DNA from: Pedobacter punctiformis
Lineage (GTDB): Bacteria > Bacteroidota > Bacteroidia > Sphingobacteriales > Sphingobacteriaceae
Assembly (NCBI RefSeq): GCF_027213715.1
Contig: NZ_JAPWGM010000001.1
Coordinates: 372,001 to 436,000, forward strand
Reading direction: 5' to 3'
DNA length: 64,000 nucleotides
Shown: one piece after another, positions 16,901-26,451 of the stretch
Layout of the letters: every line of letters starts with the position of its first letter
Position numbering within the stretch: position 1 is the stretch's first letter
Notes under the pieces: generated by a model
Databases searched by the model: none
The model's input: the letters and a program-made list of their open reading frames with translations, nothing else
What the model was told of the DNA's origin: nothing
Position numbers and translations under genes: made by a program

Positions 16901-17671
16901 ATGAAAGTTGGAATCGTATTATCAGGCGGAGGCATCAGAGGAATAGCGCATTTAGGTGTTTTAAAAGCATTCAGTAATTTAGGGATCACTTTTAGTCATA
17001 TTAGTGGCACCAGTGCAGGCGCAATAGCAGGCGCCTTTTTTGCAGCAGGCATAGATCCCGAAGAAGGTTTAAATATTTTTTTAAAAACCAAGTTATGGCG
17101 CTTCGTTCGTCCTTCGGTGGGGTCGCTCGGTTTAATTAATATTGAAAATACAGCCAAAATTTTAAAAGAATATTTTCCGGACGACCATATAGAAAAACTT
17201 AAAATTCCTTTAACCATTGCGGCTGTTAATTTTAGCGAAGGCAGGTTAACTTACTTTACAGAAGGTCCGTTGATCCGTGCCATACATGCGTCCAGTTGTA
17301 TCCCAGGCATTTTTAAACCGATTATGATTGATGGGCAGATGTACGTAGACGGTGGAATTTTAAATAATTTTCCTGTTGAACCGTTGATGGAAGATTGCGA
17401 TTTTATTATCGGATCGTCCTGCAATCACCTTAAGCCTGTAGATAAAATTACCGGAATCACCAATTTAATGGGCAGAGCCGGCATTATGTCGATTAATCAT
17501 GATATGGAAAGGAAGGCCAAATTCTGTAATGTAATGATTGAACCTAAAGGCTTGGGTGCCATCAGCACTTTCGACATGAAAAGAGCAGAAGATATTTATT
17601 GGCTGGCGCATGAAGAGGCTTTAAAAACCATTAAAAACAGCCCAACAATCAGAGCACTGATTACAAAATAA
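16901..17671 (+). CDS. Patatin-like phospholipase family protein
   Basis: The 256-residue protein has all the patatin/RssA landmarks: the oxyanion glycine loop GIVLSGGGIRGIAH at the start, the nucleophile S38 in HISGTSAGAIAG, and the catalytic D150 in the YVDGGILNNFPVE motif. Members hydrolyse acyl esters of lipids; the natural substrate here is unknown. There is no signal peptide and no outer-membrane barrel, so it is probably cytosolic or peripherally membrane-bound. It lies 87 nt after gldB and before a convergent hairpin, so it may share the gldB transcript. Confidence 0.93.
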   Translation: MKVGIVLSGGGIRGIAHLGVLKAFSNLGITFSHISGTSAGAIAGAFFAAGIDPEEGLNIFLKTKLWRFVRPSVGSLGLINIENTAKILKEYFPDDHIEKLKIPLTIAAVNFSEGRLTYFTEGPLIRAIHASSCIPGIFKPIMIDGQMYVDGGILNNFPVEPLMEDCDFIIGSSCNHLKPVDKITGITNLMGRAGIMSINHDMERKAKFCNVMIEPKGLGAISTFDMKRAEDIYWLAHEEALKTIKNSPTIRALITK

Positions 17672-17678
17672 CTTTATT

Positions 17679-17723
17679 AATCTTGCCAGGAATGCTTTAG
17701 CGTATTTCGGCAGGATTATTTTT
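17679..17723. terminator. Terminator between the patatin gene and the ComB-like gene
   Basis: AATCTTGCC (17679-17687) pairs with GGCAGGATT (17709-17717, one G-T pair), followed by ATTTTTT. It overlaps the stop codon of the convergent gene. Confidence 0.6.
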
Positions 17724-18432
17724 TAAGTGCAACCAATCGCTCGCCCTCTAAAACCGGGATTGATTCGCACACATCTAGCTGCAGACAAAAAACAACATCT
17801 TCTTCAATATTTAATTCGGCCAAACGGTGACTGTGCGAAGATTTATGTAAATATTGTCTTAAATCATCTTTTGCCAGCAAGTACAAATCTTCAGCAGCTA
17901 CGCTGGAATCATCAAAATGCTCGAAATTTTTTCTAAGTTTGTTTACTACTGCACCGGCAAATAAAGTATCTTCTAAATTAAACTGATCTTTCCATCCCGC
18001 ACAAAGTAAAAGCACATTTTTATCCTGATTTTTTAAATAAGTACAAAGTGAATCTAAGTTTAAAAAAGAACCTATTACCACCTGAAAAGCTCTTTTATTA
18101 GCCAAATGCAAGGCTTTGGTTCCATTTGTTGTAGTTAAAACAATGGTTTTTCCGGCAACCTTATCTTTGGTATAAGAAAAAGGAGAATTACCAAAATCGT
18201 AGCCGGCAACCACCTCGCCATTTCGTTCAGCGGCAAGTAAATAACCTTGATCACTATAGTTCAAACAATCTTCAACGTTTGCTACCGGAATAATCGCTTC
18301 TGCTCCATTGTCAATTCCGTAAGTAATGGAAGAGGTTGCTCTTAAAATATCAATAACAACAACAATGCTTTGCTCAATATCATATAAATCAATCAGCGCC
18401 GGTGTTAAACAAACTTCTATTTTTTTTGACAT
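17716..18432 (-). CDS. 2-phosphosulfolactate phosphatase family protein (ComB-like)
   Basis: The 238-residue protein has the ComB fold signatures: VVVIDILRATSSITYGIDNG, LLAAERNGEVVAGYDFGNSP, TIVLTTTNGTKALHLA and LLLCAGWKDQFNLEDTLFAG. In methanogens ComB hydrolyses 2-phosphosulfolactate in coenzyme M synthesis. Bacteroidota do not make coenzyme M, so the substrate here is probably different, perhaps a related sulfonate or phosphate ester (inference). A short spacer hairpin separates it from gcvT, and both are on the minus strand. Confidence 0.88.
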   Translation of the reverse strand: MSKKIEVCLTPALIDLYDIEQSIVVVIDILRATSSITYGIDNGAEAIIPVANVEDCLNYSDQGYLLAAERNGEVVAGYDFGNSPFSYTKDKVAGKTIVLTTTNGTKALHLANKRAFQVVIGSFLNLDSLCTYLKNQDKNVLLLCAGWKDQFNLEDTLFAGAVVNKLRKNFEHFDDSSVAAEDLYLLAKDDLRQYLHKSSHSHRLAELNIEEDVVFCLQLDVCESIPVLEGERLVALKK

Positions 18433-18459
18433 TGAAGTATAGGTATAAGGCTTAAAGTG

Positions 18460-18504
18460 TAAGGTTTAAGGCTCTGGCATTTTAACGCTGAACCTTAAAC
18501 CTTA
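18460..18504. repeat. Word-repeat intergenic hairpin between gcvT and the ComB-like gene
   Basis: A perfect 12-bp stem (TAAGGTTTAAGG at 18460-18471 with CCTTAAACCTTA at 18493-18504) encloses a 21-nt loop. The left flank repeats the word family again (GTATAAGGCTTAAAGTGTAA). There is no T-run, so it is not an ordinary terminator. Confidence 0.6.
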
Positions 18505-18519
18505 CCCATTGCCTGAAAA

Positions 18520-19599
18520 TTATTTATAAAAAGGAAACTTAACAATTTTTGCCTTAATTGGTGTGTTGCGAATGCTGATAAAGATTTCAGTACCTTCTTT
18601 TGCAAAATCTTTTGCTACATAACCCATACCAATTGCTTTTTGCAAGGATGGAGCCTGTGTTCCTGAAGTTACTTTACCAATAACATTTCCTTCAGCATCA
18701 ACAATTTCATAATCGTGACGTGGAATACCGCGATCGACCATTTCGAAACCTACTAATTTTTTTTGAATGCCAGCTTCTTTTTGTGCCAGTAATGCCTCAG
18801 AATTGGTGAAAGCTTTTGAGAATTTGGTAATCCAGCCTAAACCAGCCTCAATTGGTGAAGTTGTATCGTCGATATCATTTCCATATAAACAGAAACCCAT
18901 TTCTAAACGTAAGGTATCACGGGCACCTAAACCAATTGGTTTAATGTTATAGGCAGCGCCTGCTTCAAAAATTGCATTCCAGATTACCTCTGCATGCTCG
19001 TTTTCAAAATAAATTTCGAAACCACCAGCACCGGTATAACCAGTTGCAGAAATTAATACGTTTTCAACGCCCGCAAAAGTTCCTTTAACGAAAGAATAAT
19101 ATTCCATCGATGCTAAATCAACATCTGTTAAACTTTGTAAAGCATCTGCTGCTTTAGGACCCTGAATAGCTAAAAGAGAAGTTTTATCAGAAATGTTGTG
19201 CATTTCTACTGCTTTGGTATTAAACTGCTGAATCCAGTTCCAGTCTTTTTCAATATTCGATGCATTTACAACAAGCATATAGCTTTTTTCATCCAGGCGA
19301 TAAACCAAAAGATCATCTACAATACCCCCGTCTTTGTTTGGCAGGCAAGAATATTGAACCTTACCATCATAAAGTTTAGAAGCATCATTACTGGTTACAC
19401 GTTGAATTAAATCTAAAGCATTTTCACCCTTTAAAATAAACTCACCCATGTGGCTTACATCAAAAACACCAACTCCATTACGAACAGTTGCATGTTCTGC
19501 GTTTATACCTTCGTACGTAACAGGCATATTGTAGCCTGCAAATGGGACCATTTTAGCGCCTAAAGCGATGTGTTTTTCTGTTAATGCCGTATTTTTCAT
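18520..19599 (-). CDS. gcvT: Aminomethyltransferase (glycine cleavage system T protein)
   Basis: GcvT transfers the methylene group from the aminomethyl-lipoyl H protein to tetrahydrofolate, releasing ammonia. Typical segments are [64 protein letters not shown] and the C-terminal barrel [21 protein letters not shown]. From the inner Met the length is 359, as expected. An upstream ATG (19620) is rejected because a -7 box (19618-19625) overlaps it. Genes for the P, H and L proteins are not in this window. No glycine-riboswitch-like structure was seen upstream. Confidence 0.96.
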   Translation of the reverse strand: MKNTALTEKHIALGAKMVPFAGYNMPVTYEGINAEHATVRNGVGVFDVSHMGEFILKGENALDLIQRVTSNDASKLYDGKVQYSCLPNKDGGIVDDLLVYRLDEKSYMLVVNASNIEKDWNWIQQFNTKAVEMHNISDKTSLLAIQGPKAADALQSLTDVDLASMEYYSFVKGTFAGVENVLISATGYTGAGGFEIYFENEHAEVIWNAIFEAGAAYNIKPIGLGARDTLRLEMGFCLYGNDIDDTTSPIEAGLGWITKFSKAFTNSEALLAQKEAGIQKKLVGFEMVDRGIPRHDYEIVDAEGNVIGKVTSGTQAPSLQKAIGMGYVAKDFAKEGTEIFISIRNTPIKAKIVKFPFYK

Positions 19600-19617
19600 T
19601 CTTGATTTTCTTGTCGG

Positions 19618-19625
19618 CAAAACTA
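19618..19625 (-). promoter_or_regulatory. -7 box (TAGTTTTG) of gcvT
   Basis: Exact TAnnTTTG match on the minus strand, 18 nt before the chosen start. The nearest TTG is too close (12 nt), so the -33 element is unclear. Confidence 0.35.
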
Positions 19626-19815
19626 CTAAGAAAAAGACAAAAATTTGAGGTTAATTTTAAAGGAAATTTGCTTTGTTATTTGGAAATGAATAGCAGCATT
19701 CTATGGCTATTTTAGCCCCGCTTTTTGTTTCTCCCGGAGAAAAACCGGAATTCACTCCAATCGGGTTTATTTAACTAAAAAAAGTACAAGAAATAAACCA
19801 TTAAATGAAGAAAAA

Positions 19816-21018
19816 CTAAACACTAACCAGTCCTTCATAAATTTTGAGCATTTTAGAAGTAATCAACTGGATACTGTGGTCATTTTCGACAGTTTTACGA
19901 GCATTATCACCGATTTCCATCCATTTTTTAGGGTTTATGATGCATTGAAGAATGGAACGGTAAAATTCATCGGCAGAATCTGCTATTAAAATATCGTGCC
20001 CATGTTTACAATTAATCCCTTCTGCAGCCGTTGTGGTCGCAATTATACATTTCTTCATTGCCATCCCCTCAATAATTTTTACCCGCATACCCGTTCCTGA
20101 AATAAGCGGAACAATCATAATGGCCTTTGAATTCATAAAGTCTACGGCATCGAACACTTCTCCTTCCACAATCAGGTTTTCAGAATCGTATTCGAAGAAA
20201 TGTTTTTGCATATTTTTTCCGGCGATATAAAAACGAAGATCTTTGTTTAATTTTTCAATATCTGGCCATATATCATCCAGAAACCACTCCAACCCTTCCT
20301 GATTGGGCCGCCAGTCCATAGCACCTAAATGAAATAAAGTAGGGAAACTGGTTTTACTTTTATCTACTTTATATTTTTCTAAATCGATAGCTACCGGAAA
20401 AACACTCATCGGAACTTCGCAACCAAACCTTAAAATATCCTGTCTGTCGGGCTCACTAATGGCAAAAATTTGATGAAAGCGGTTAATCTGATCTGTTTCG
20501 TAAGCTTTTAACCGTTGCGCAAGGAAAGCAAGATATTTACGCCTTACAATAAATTTTTCCAAATGTGAAAGCCGTTCCCACATCGTAAATTCAATATTGT
20601 GTGCTCTGTAAATCAGCTTTGCATTACTGTTTGCTTTTACCGTGTCCAGGTAAGGAACCACAAAAAGACCTTCAAACTGAATGATATCAAAAATATTTTC
20701 ACGCAAAATACTTTCCAGTTGTTTTGCAGCATCTTCACTAAAATACCTGGAGACGTTATATGATTCGTTTGTGAAAATATTAAAAAATGCAGACCATACA
20801 TTTACATCGGTATCCAGATCGTAAGTATAATATTTGATCTGGTCAAAAATAGGGTCATAAATATCTTCAATATCGATTTTGCCTTTTGATGGGTTAAGGC
20901 TAAACAAAGTAATATCTGCACCAAGCTGCAGCAAGCCTTTTATGGTATTATAAACCACAATTGGATAACCACTATTTGGCGGAAAGGGAACCCGCTTAGT
21001 AATTAGCAAAATCTTCAC
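19816..21018 (-). CDS. Glycosyltransferase family 4 protein
   Basis: The 400-residue GT-B enzyme has an N-terminal domain beginning KILLITKRVPFPPNSGYP, with the glycine/serine acceptor loop. Its C-terminal nucleotide-sugar half shows LFHLGAMDWRPNQEGLEWF, DLRFYIAGKNM, VPLISGTGMRVKIIEGMAM and the E-x7-E-like segment that follows. The start is GTG at 21018, since no in-frame ATG fits. GT4 enzymes add a sugar with retention of configuration to glycolipids or exopolysaccharides; donor and acceptor are unknown. No other polysaccharide gene is adjacent, and rnhB lies 21 nt upstream on the same strand, so the two may be co-transcribed. Confidence 0.9.
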   Translation of the reverse strand: MKILLITKRVPFPPNSGYPIVVYNTIKGLLQLGADITLFSLNPSKGKIDIEDIYDPIFDQIKYYTYDLDTDVNVWSAFFNIFTNESYNVSRYFSEDAAKQLESILRENIFDIIQFEGLFVVPYLDTVKANSNAKLIYRAHNIEFTMWERLSHLEKFIVRRKYLAFLAQRLKAYETDQINRFHQIFAISEPDRQDILRFGCEVPMSVFPVAIDLEKYKVDKSKTSFPTLFHLGAMDWRPNQEGLEWFLDDIWPDIEKLNKDLRFYIAGKNMQKHFFEYDSENLIVEGEVFDAVDFMNSKAIMIVPLISGTGMRVKIIEGMAMKKCIIATTTAAEGINCKHGHDILIADSADEFYRSILQCIINPKKWMEIGDNARKTVENDHSIQLITSKMLKIYEGLVSV

Positions 21019-21039
21019 AATGCCGTGAAAATACGAAAT

Positions 21040-21648
21040 TTAAGCGTTTTTTAAAAACAGTTCCAGCTGCGGATCGCTAACATTAAAAGTTTTACGGTGA
21101 AATGGCGATAAACCAATTTCTATTACCGCTTTGCGGTGGGCAACTGTAGGGTAACCTTTGTTCTGTGCCCAATTGTAATGGGGAAAATCTGTGTGAAGAT
21201 TACTCATAAATTGATCACGATGGGTTTTAGCCAAAATAGAAGCTGCGGCAATGTTTAAATACTTTCCATCACCTTTTATAATGCAACTATGCGGAATTTG
21301 CGGATAAGCCTTAAAACGGTTTCCATCAATAACCAAATACTGTGGTTGTGTTGCTAATTTTTGGATGGCCCGGTGCATAGCCAGAAAAGATGCATTTAAA
21401 ATATTAATCTGGTCTATCTCTTCGTGATCTACTGAAGCTACGGCCCAGGCCAGCGCTTCTTTTTCTATAATTGGCCGAAGATCTTCTCTTTGCTTATGAC
21501 TCAGTTGTTTAGAATCGTTTAAACCCTCCAGATAAAAATCTTTAGGTAAAATTACCGCTGCTGCAAAAACAGGCCCTGCAAGGCAACCTCTCCCCGCTTC
21601 ATCACATCCGGCTTCTAAAAATTCTTGCTGATAGCAGTTTAACAACAT
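21040..21648 (-). CDS. rnhB: Ribonuclease HII
   Basis: RNase HII nicks RNA in RNA-DNA hybrids, including single misincorporated ribonucleotides. The acidic active site opens with [20 protein letters not shown] (Asp and Glu adjacent) and continues through [12 protein letters not shown]. The C-terminal part includes [19 protein letters not shown] and [16 protein letters not shown]. The length of 202 is normal. A -7 box ends 4 nt before the ATG. The GT4 gene follows closely. Confidence 0.96.
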   Translation of the reverse strand: MLLNCYQQEFLEAGCDEAGRGCLAGPVFAAAVILPKDFYLEGLNDSKQLSHKQREDLRPIIEKEALAWAVASVDHEEIDQINILNASFLAMHRAIQKLATQPQYLVIDGNRFKAYPQIPHSCIIKGDGKYLNIAAASILAKTHRDQFMSNLHTDFPHYNWAQNKGYPTVAHRKAVIEIGLSPFHRKTFNVSDPQLELFLKNA

Positions 21649-21652
21649 AGGT

Positions 21653-21660
21653 CAAATTTA
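21653..21660 (-). promoter_or_regulatory. -7 box (TAAATTTG) abutting the rnhB start
   Basis: Exact TAnnTTTG match on the minus strand ending 4 nt before the ATG. The -33 element is not evident. Confidence 0.4.
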
Positions 21661-21719
21661 ATATTTATTAATATTGGTAATGTTATTTTCCGCAAAATTA
21701 TTTATTACTTTTAAGAAAA

Positions 21720-22400
21720 ATGAAAAGCAAAACGGTATTTATTGTATTACTCTGGCTTTTTGGTTTCACTTCTTTTGCACAAAAAATGAAAACCAAATCT
21801 ATGCCACCTCCAATACCTCCAGGTAGGAAAGAATATAACAACCAAATCAATAATCAAATTTGCAAATACAGAAATAGCTATTCAGCGCAATATAGATTAA
21901 AATTCTATCCATTTAATAAATACCAAAAGGTTGCACTTATTTCATTTGAACAATCCAATTATCCTGAACCAAAGCTAATAATGATAGATTCTTCTAAAAA
22001 CACCCCAATTGCAAATGTAGAAATTGATTCTATTGGTTATTTCCCAGTGAAAAATCATAAATTTTATCCAAGTAAAGCAAAAGAAATAAAAATTTTATCC
22101 CCGTTACAAATTAATGCGCTTACAAATATCTTATACAATTATGGATATGCTTCCGTTAAAAAAAATCAGGTTTTGGTTATTGAAAGATTTGGGTGTTATA
22201 ATCCCAGAAATGCGATTTTATTCTTCGATGAAAAAGATAACGTTGCAGCATATATTGAGCTTTGTTTTGAATGCCGTGGTAATGAACTTAGCTCTGATAA
22301 AATTGAGATAGGTGTTCTTTGTGAAGGAAAATACGACTTGATAAAAAAATTCTTCCTTTCAGCTGGCATTAAATATATAAAAGATGATAAAATACAATGA
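21720..22400 (+). CDS. Secreted protein of unknown function
   Basis: The 226-residue protein has a signal peptide (MKSKTVFIVLLWLFGFTSFA before QK) and a proline-rich start to the mature part (SMPPPIPPGRKEYNN). Toward the end it has a cysteine-bearing core, RFGCYNPRNAILFFDE and YIELCFECRG, which includes a CxxC pair; this could bind metal or form disulfides. The block is visibly AT-rich. I do not recognise a family. Its stop overlaps the start of the next gene by 17 nt, so the two are probably translated together. Confidence 0.65.
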   Translation: MKSKTVFIVLLWLFGFTSFAQKMKTKSMPPPIPPGRKEYNNQINNQICKYRNSYSAQYRLKFYPFNKYQKVALISFEQSNYPEPKLIMIDSSKNTPIANVEIDSIGYFPVKNHKFYPSKAKEIKILSPLQINALTNILYNYGYASVKKNQVLVIERFGCYNPRNAILFFDEKDNVAAYIELCFECRGNELSSDKIEIGVLCEGKYDLIKKFFLSAGIKYIKDDKIQ

Positions 22401-22740
22401 AACATTAGCCGACCGCGTTCGCGAACTTTTAATGCATTTAGAAAAAGTTGAAGAAAAACTCATGTTTAGTGGGCTGGTATTTATGGTAAATGACAAAATG
22501 TGCATTGGGGTAAAACAGCATGAACTAATGTTGAGGATTAATCCTGAGCAGGAAGAAGAACTAGTCGAAAAAAATGGTTGTACACAAATGGTTCATGGAA
22601 AAATAATCATGAAAGGTTATGTTTTTGTAGAAGAGGAAGTATTACAAAGTCACCGGGAACTTAACTATTGGGTAAAACTTGCTTTAGATTTTAATCCGCT
22701 GGCCAAAGCATCAAAAAGAAAAATTAAGTCAGATAAATAA
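22384..22740 (+). CDS. TfoX/Sxy N-terminal domain family protein
   Basis: The 118-residue soluble protein fits the TfoX N-terminal domain: a leading helix (LADRVRELLMHLEKVEEKLM) followed by FSGLVFMVNDKMCIGVKQHELMLRI, and later VHGKIIMKGYVFVEEEVLQ. In gamma-proteobacteria the two-domain TfoX/Sxy promotes competence gene expression. Stand-alone N-terminal-domain proteins are widespread in Bacteroidota and their role is not established. It overlaps the upstream secreted-protein gene by 17 nt. Confidence 0.8.
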   Translation: MIKYNETLADRVRELLMHLEKVEEKLMFSGLVFMVNDKMCIGVKQHELMLRINPEQEEELVEKNGCTQMVHGKIIMKGYVFVEEEVLQSHRELNYWVKLALDFNPLAKASKRKIKSDK

Positions 22741-22858
22741 CAAATTGATGCGGGGTTAATGAATTCAATATGCCAAAATTATCTTCATTATTTTTTGGTT
22801 ATCTTTATTTAACCAATCAAACCAAATCATTAAAAACGCTCTCATCATATTAATCCTT

Positions 22859-25699
22859 TTGCAGGGCTTTTATATATCCATGCAAGCACAATCGTATGTA
22901 AAACGAAATACTTTTACTACGAATGAGGGTTTACCGAGCAATCATATTTATGATATTGTTGAAGATAACAAAGGTTTTTTATGGATAGCAACAGATAATG
23001 GGGTTTCGCGCTTCGACGGTAAATATTTTCAAAATTTCTCGATAAAAAATGGGCTGCCTTCTAATGATGTTCTTCAAATATTAAAAGATGGCGATGGCAA
23101 TATTTGGGCAAACAGCTATAAACAACTTCCTGCCTATTTCGATGAAATCCGTGGTTGTTTTGTAACCATTAAGAACCATAAATATTTAAATATTATTTCT
23201 AAAACTTTATTGGCGTCTTCGAATTTAAAAGATGGCTCTATAAAATTTTACAATCAAATAGGTTGTGTTATTTTTAAAAACAAAAAAATAATTGATTATA
23301 GGTACAAATCTCAAATAGAAGATAAATTAACCTTTAAAAAGGGAATTATATCTATAAGGTTCCGAACCTATTTAAAAGAGAATTCAAATTACCTCTACTC
23401 AAAGGATAAATTGATTGACTCTATTGTATTGAAATCTAAATTTAATTTTGCAAAGAGGTATTTTACACAAAACGAAATTTTTCAATTTACAATCAAAAAT
23501 ATAGTCTATAAAATTTCTAAAATCAATGTATCCCCGCTTTCTTATCAATTAGATTCGCTTATCGTTCCTAAAAATATAGCCTGGCACAAATTTTCTAATC
23601 AAAACATGGTTTTAACGAGCCCTGAAGGTGACGTATATGTATATGACAAAAATAATTTATCCGGTATAGGCAAATTAGAAAACAACATTAATGCAAATTG
23701 TGCCTACATTGATAGATTTAAAAATATATGGGTAGGTACACTGGATGAAGGGCTGGCTTATTATAGCAACAATAAAATTGGAAATATTAATACCTCATCG
23801 AACTATGTTAAACCAAATTTTTTAAGCATTGCAATAAATGACAACCATGAATTGTTTGCCGGCAATTATTATGGGCAGATTTTAAGCATAAAAAATAACA
23901 GAATAAAGAAATTTCAATTTCATAATATAAATTATCCCATATGGATTAGGAAAATAATATGTGTTAAGGATAAAACTGTATTGATAAAGGATATGGGATA
24001 CAGTATTAATTTTAAACCAAATGTTAACATTTTTAGCCCTAAAAATGAACTCATCTCGCTTAAAACAGCTGCTGCTTTAAATGATAGTCTGATTATTTTG
24101 GGAACAATATGGGGGCTTAAAGAATTAAACTTAAACAATGGAAAAACCCGTTTCTTAAATAGTGATTATGACCGGGCACTGAGCTTGGTAAAAGCCACTG
24201 ATAATCAAATTTATTATCTGGGACCAAAAGGATTATACAAATATTCGTTAAATGCAAATATTTCAACTTTCATTCCTTTAAATAAAGCTTCGCTAAATGA
24301 AAACTTATCGGTTTTAACCTTCGCAAAAGATAGTACGTTGTGGGCAAGCTCTTTAAGTGGAAATTTGTTGATTTTTAAAAACGATAAAATATTTGCCTCT
24401 ATCAAAAGAGACGCAAGCCTTCCAGAAAACATTACCTGCATGCTTGCTCATCAAAATAAAATTTGGATTGGCAGTAAAAAGGGCATAGCCATTTTAGAAT
24501 ATAAATTTACCGGCAATAACCTGAATTACACTATTAATAACATTTCTAAAACCGATGGTTTATCATCAAATACCATAAATGATTTAGCCATTAAAAATGA
24601 TACGGTTTATGTTGCCACTGAAAATGGCATTTCTGTAGTTCCTGCAAATTATCAAAATCCAAAATTTGAAATCTCTCCTGAGTTAACTGATGTTAAAATA
24701 AATCAGGTAAATAAGCCAATATCTACAAGCTACACATTGGAAAGCAATCAAAATAACATTACGCTTCAATTTGCCGGAATAGAACTCAGCGGACATTTTA
24801 AAGCAATTCAATATGCTTTAAATAGTGATAAAAACTGGAGTAGTTTAGATGGAAATACCTTAAATATTCAACTAAACAGTGGAAGTCATACCATTTTGAT
24901 CAGAGCTGTAGATGTAAACAATCAAATTAGTAAACGAACTTTAAAACTCAATTTCTTTATTAAAACACCTTTTTACAGAGCATTATGGTTTTGGACTGCA
25001 ATAGCCATTTTAATAACAGCTATAACCTTTTGGTGGTTTAACCTGATGAAACTTCAAAGACAAAAAACCATTTTCGAACAAAAACTAGCTTTAGAATTAC
25101 AGAGAAAGAAGATAACGGCTGATTTACATGATGATATTGGTGCAACTTTAAGCAGCTTGCAATTAAACAGCGCTGTGGCAAATCAACTCATTAATACAGA
25201 TACGAAGCAAGCAAAAAAAATTCTTAATAAAATCGAAGATCAGTCTAAAAATCTTGCTGATAAAATAGGCGATATCATTTGGAGTATGAAACCTGGTAAG
25301 GATGAATTTATGACGATTAGCAGTCGCATAAAGAATTTTGCCAATGATATTTTAGGTGCAACAAATATCAATTATAAAATATTAATCGATCCAACCGTAA
25401 ATCAGGTTATCAGAGATATTTCTACACGCAAAAACATTGTACTCATTACAAAAGAAGCGGTTAACAATGTTGTAAAATACAGTTGTGCCACAGAAGCGCT
25501 TATCAGTTTAAAAATTAAAAATAGCCTGATTCAACTGATTATCCAGGATAATGGAACCGGATTTAATATTTGTGAGGAAAAAGGCAATGGGCTGGCCAAC
25601 ATGCGCAAAAGAACTGAAGAATTAAATGGAACATTTACCATTAATTCAGTCTTAAAAAATGGCACAACTATTTTGGTTAATATTCCGCTTATCCCTTAA
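22859..25699 (+). CDS. Two-component sensor histidine kinase with reg_prop propeller and Y_Y_Y domains
   Basis: The large N-terminal part carries two-component-propeller repeats (NEGLPSNHIYDIVEDNKGFL, LWIATDNGVSRFDG, NGLPSNDVLQILKDGDGNIW, TDGLSSNTINDLAIK). A Y_Y_Y domain (IQYALNSDKNWSSLDGN) follows, then one membrane segment (about residues 704-727), a HisKA_3-type dimer helix with phospho-accepting H757 in ITADLHDDIGATLSS, and an ATPase with the N-box KEAVNNVVKYS and DNGTGFN. It lacks the receiver and AraC domains of Bacteroides hybrid regulators. The start is odd: no in-frame ATG exists, TTG at 22859 truncates the signal peptide, and the hydrophobic run IIKNALIILILLQGF lies upstream in the same frame. 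The response regulator follows 42 nt later. Confidence 0.88.
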   Translation: MQGFYISMQAQSYVKRNTFTTNEGLPSNHIYDIVEDNKGFLWIATDNGVSRFDGKYFQNFSIKNGLPSNDVLQILKDGDGNIWANSYKQLPAYFDEIRGCFVTIKNHKYLNIISKTLLASSNLKDGSIKFYNQIGCVIFKNKKIIDYRYKSQIEDKLTFKKGIISIRFRTYLKENSNYLYSKDKLIDSIVLKSKFNFAKRYFTQNEIFQFTIKNIVYKISKINVSPLSYQLDSLIVPKNIAWHKFSNQNMVLTSPEGDVYVYDKNNLSGIGKLENNINANCAYIDRFKNIWVGTLDEGLAYYSNNKIGNINTSSNYVKPNFLSIAINDNHELFAGNYYGQILSIKNNRIKKFQFHNINYPIWIRKIICVKDKTVLIKDMGYSINFKPNVNIFSPKNELISLKTAAALNDSLIILGTIWGLKELNLNNGKTRFLNSDYDRALSLVKATDNQIYYLGPKGLYKYSLNANISTFIPLNKASLNENLSVLTFAKDSTLWASSLSGNLLIFKNDKIFASIKRDASLPENITCMLAHQNKIWIGSKKGIAILEYKFTGNNLNYTINNISKTDGLSSNTINDLAIKNDTVYVATENGISVVPANYQNPKFEISPELTDVKINQVNKPISTSYTLESNQNNITLQFAGIELSGHFKAIQYALNSDKNWSSLDGNTLNIQLNSGSHTILIRAVDVNNQISKRTLKLNFFIKTPFYRALWFWTAIAILITAITFWWFNLMKLQRQKTIFEQKLALELQRKKITADLHDDIGATLSSLQLNSAVANQLINTDTKQAKKILNKIEDQSKNLADKIGDIIWSMKPGKDEFMTISSRIKNFANDILGATNINYKILIDPTVNQVIRDISTRKNIVLITKEAVNNVVKYSCATEALISLKIKNSLIQLIIQDNGTGFNICEEKGNGLANMRKRTEELNGTFTINSVLKNGTTILVNIPLIP

Positions 25700-25729
25700 T
25701 TTAATGACAATGCTTTGTAGATTATAATT

Positions 25730-25737
25730 TAGCTTTG
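25730..25737 (+). promoter_or_regulatory. -7 box (TAGCTTTG) just before the response-regulator gene
   Basis: Exact TAnnTTTG match ending 4 nt before the ATG. The TTTG at 25714-25717 is only 12 nt upstream, so this may be a weak or internal promoter within the kinase-regulator unit. Confidence 0.35.
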
Positions 25738-25741
25738 TATT

Positions 25742-26365
25742 ATGGCCATCCGCATTTTTATTTATGATGACAGTACTGACAGAAGAGACAGCCTTAAAGC
25801 CTTGCTGAGCCTGAACGATAATCTTAAATTTATTGGTGAGGCTTCTAATTGTAAAAATGCAATACAGGATATAGAAAGCTGTTATCCTGATGTGGTGCTG
25901 ATGGATATTAATATGCCTGAAGTTGATGGATTGGAAGGCTTAAAACTGATTAAAAATAAATTTCCGGAGGTTAAGGTGTTAATGCAAACGGCTTATGATG
26001 ACAGTGAGAAAATATTTACCAGTATAAAAAATGGCGCCAGTGGTTATATTTTAAAAAATGATAAGCCTCAACGCATTTTACAGGCCATTGAAGAGGTAAG
26101 CGAAGGTGGCGCTGCAATGAACCCTGCAATTGCTCAAAAAGTACTCGACTATTTCAAGCCATCTAAAAAGAAATCACCCCTAAGTCCCAAAGAAAACGAG
26201 GTTTTATCTTTTCTGGCCGAAGGTTTAAGCTATAAAATGGTAGCAGATAAACTTGGGGTAAGTTATACAACGATCAATACCCATACCAAACGGATTTACG
26301 AAAAACTTCATATATCATCTTTAGGCGAAGCTATTGCCTACTTCTATAAAAATCTTAAGTCTTAA
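25742..26365 (+). CDS. NarL/FixJ-type response regulator
   Basis: The 207-residue protein has a receiver domain (IRIFIYDDSTDRRDSLK, phospho-acceptor D55 in VVLMDINMPEVDG, switch Thr in LMQTAYDD, conserved Lys in GYILKNDKP). A C-terminal LuxR helix-turn-helix (SPKENEVLSFLAEGLSY, KLGVSYTTINTHTKRIYEKL) binds DNA as a dimer. It lies 42 nt after the reg_prop kinase, whose HisKA_3 class normally pairs with NarL-type regulators, so they are almost certainly partners. The two large secreted proteins downstream are the most obvious targets by position (inference). Confidence 0.93.
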   Translation: MAIRIFIYDDSTDRRDSLKALLSLNDNLKFIGEASNCKNAIQDIESCYPDVVLMDINMPEVDGLEGLKLIKNKFPEVKVLMQTAYDDSEKIFTSIKNGASGYILKNDKPQRILQAIEEVSEGGAAMNPAIAQKVLDYFKPSKKKSPLSPKENEVLSFLAEGLSYKMVADKLGVSYTTINTHTKRIYEKLHISSLGEAIAYFYKNLKS

Positions 26366-26451
26366 TTTAAACTTTTCCTGCCTACCTATATCTAGGGATT
26401 TTTCCATCTGCATAAATGTTCAATTTCATAATGACATTAACGTAAATCATT

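Noticed and set aside
19600..19815. Glycine riboswitch upstream of gcvT
   Set aside because: No tandem aptamer-like pairing is visible in this AT-rich 200-nt stretch; only a promoter box was found.
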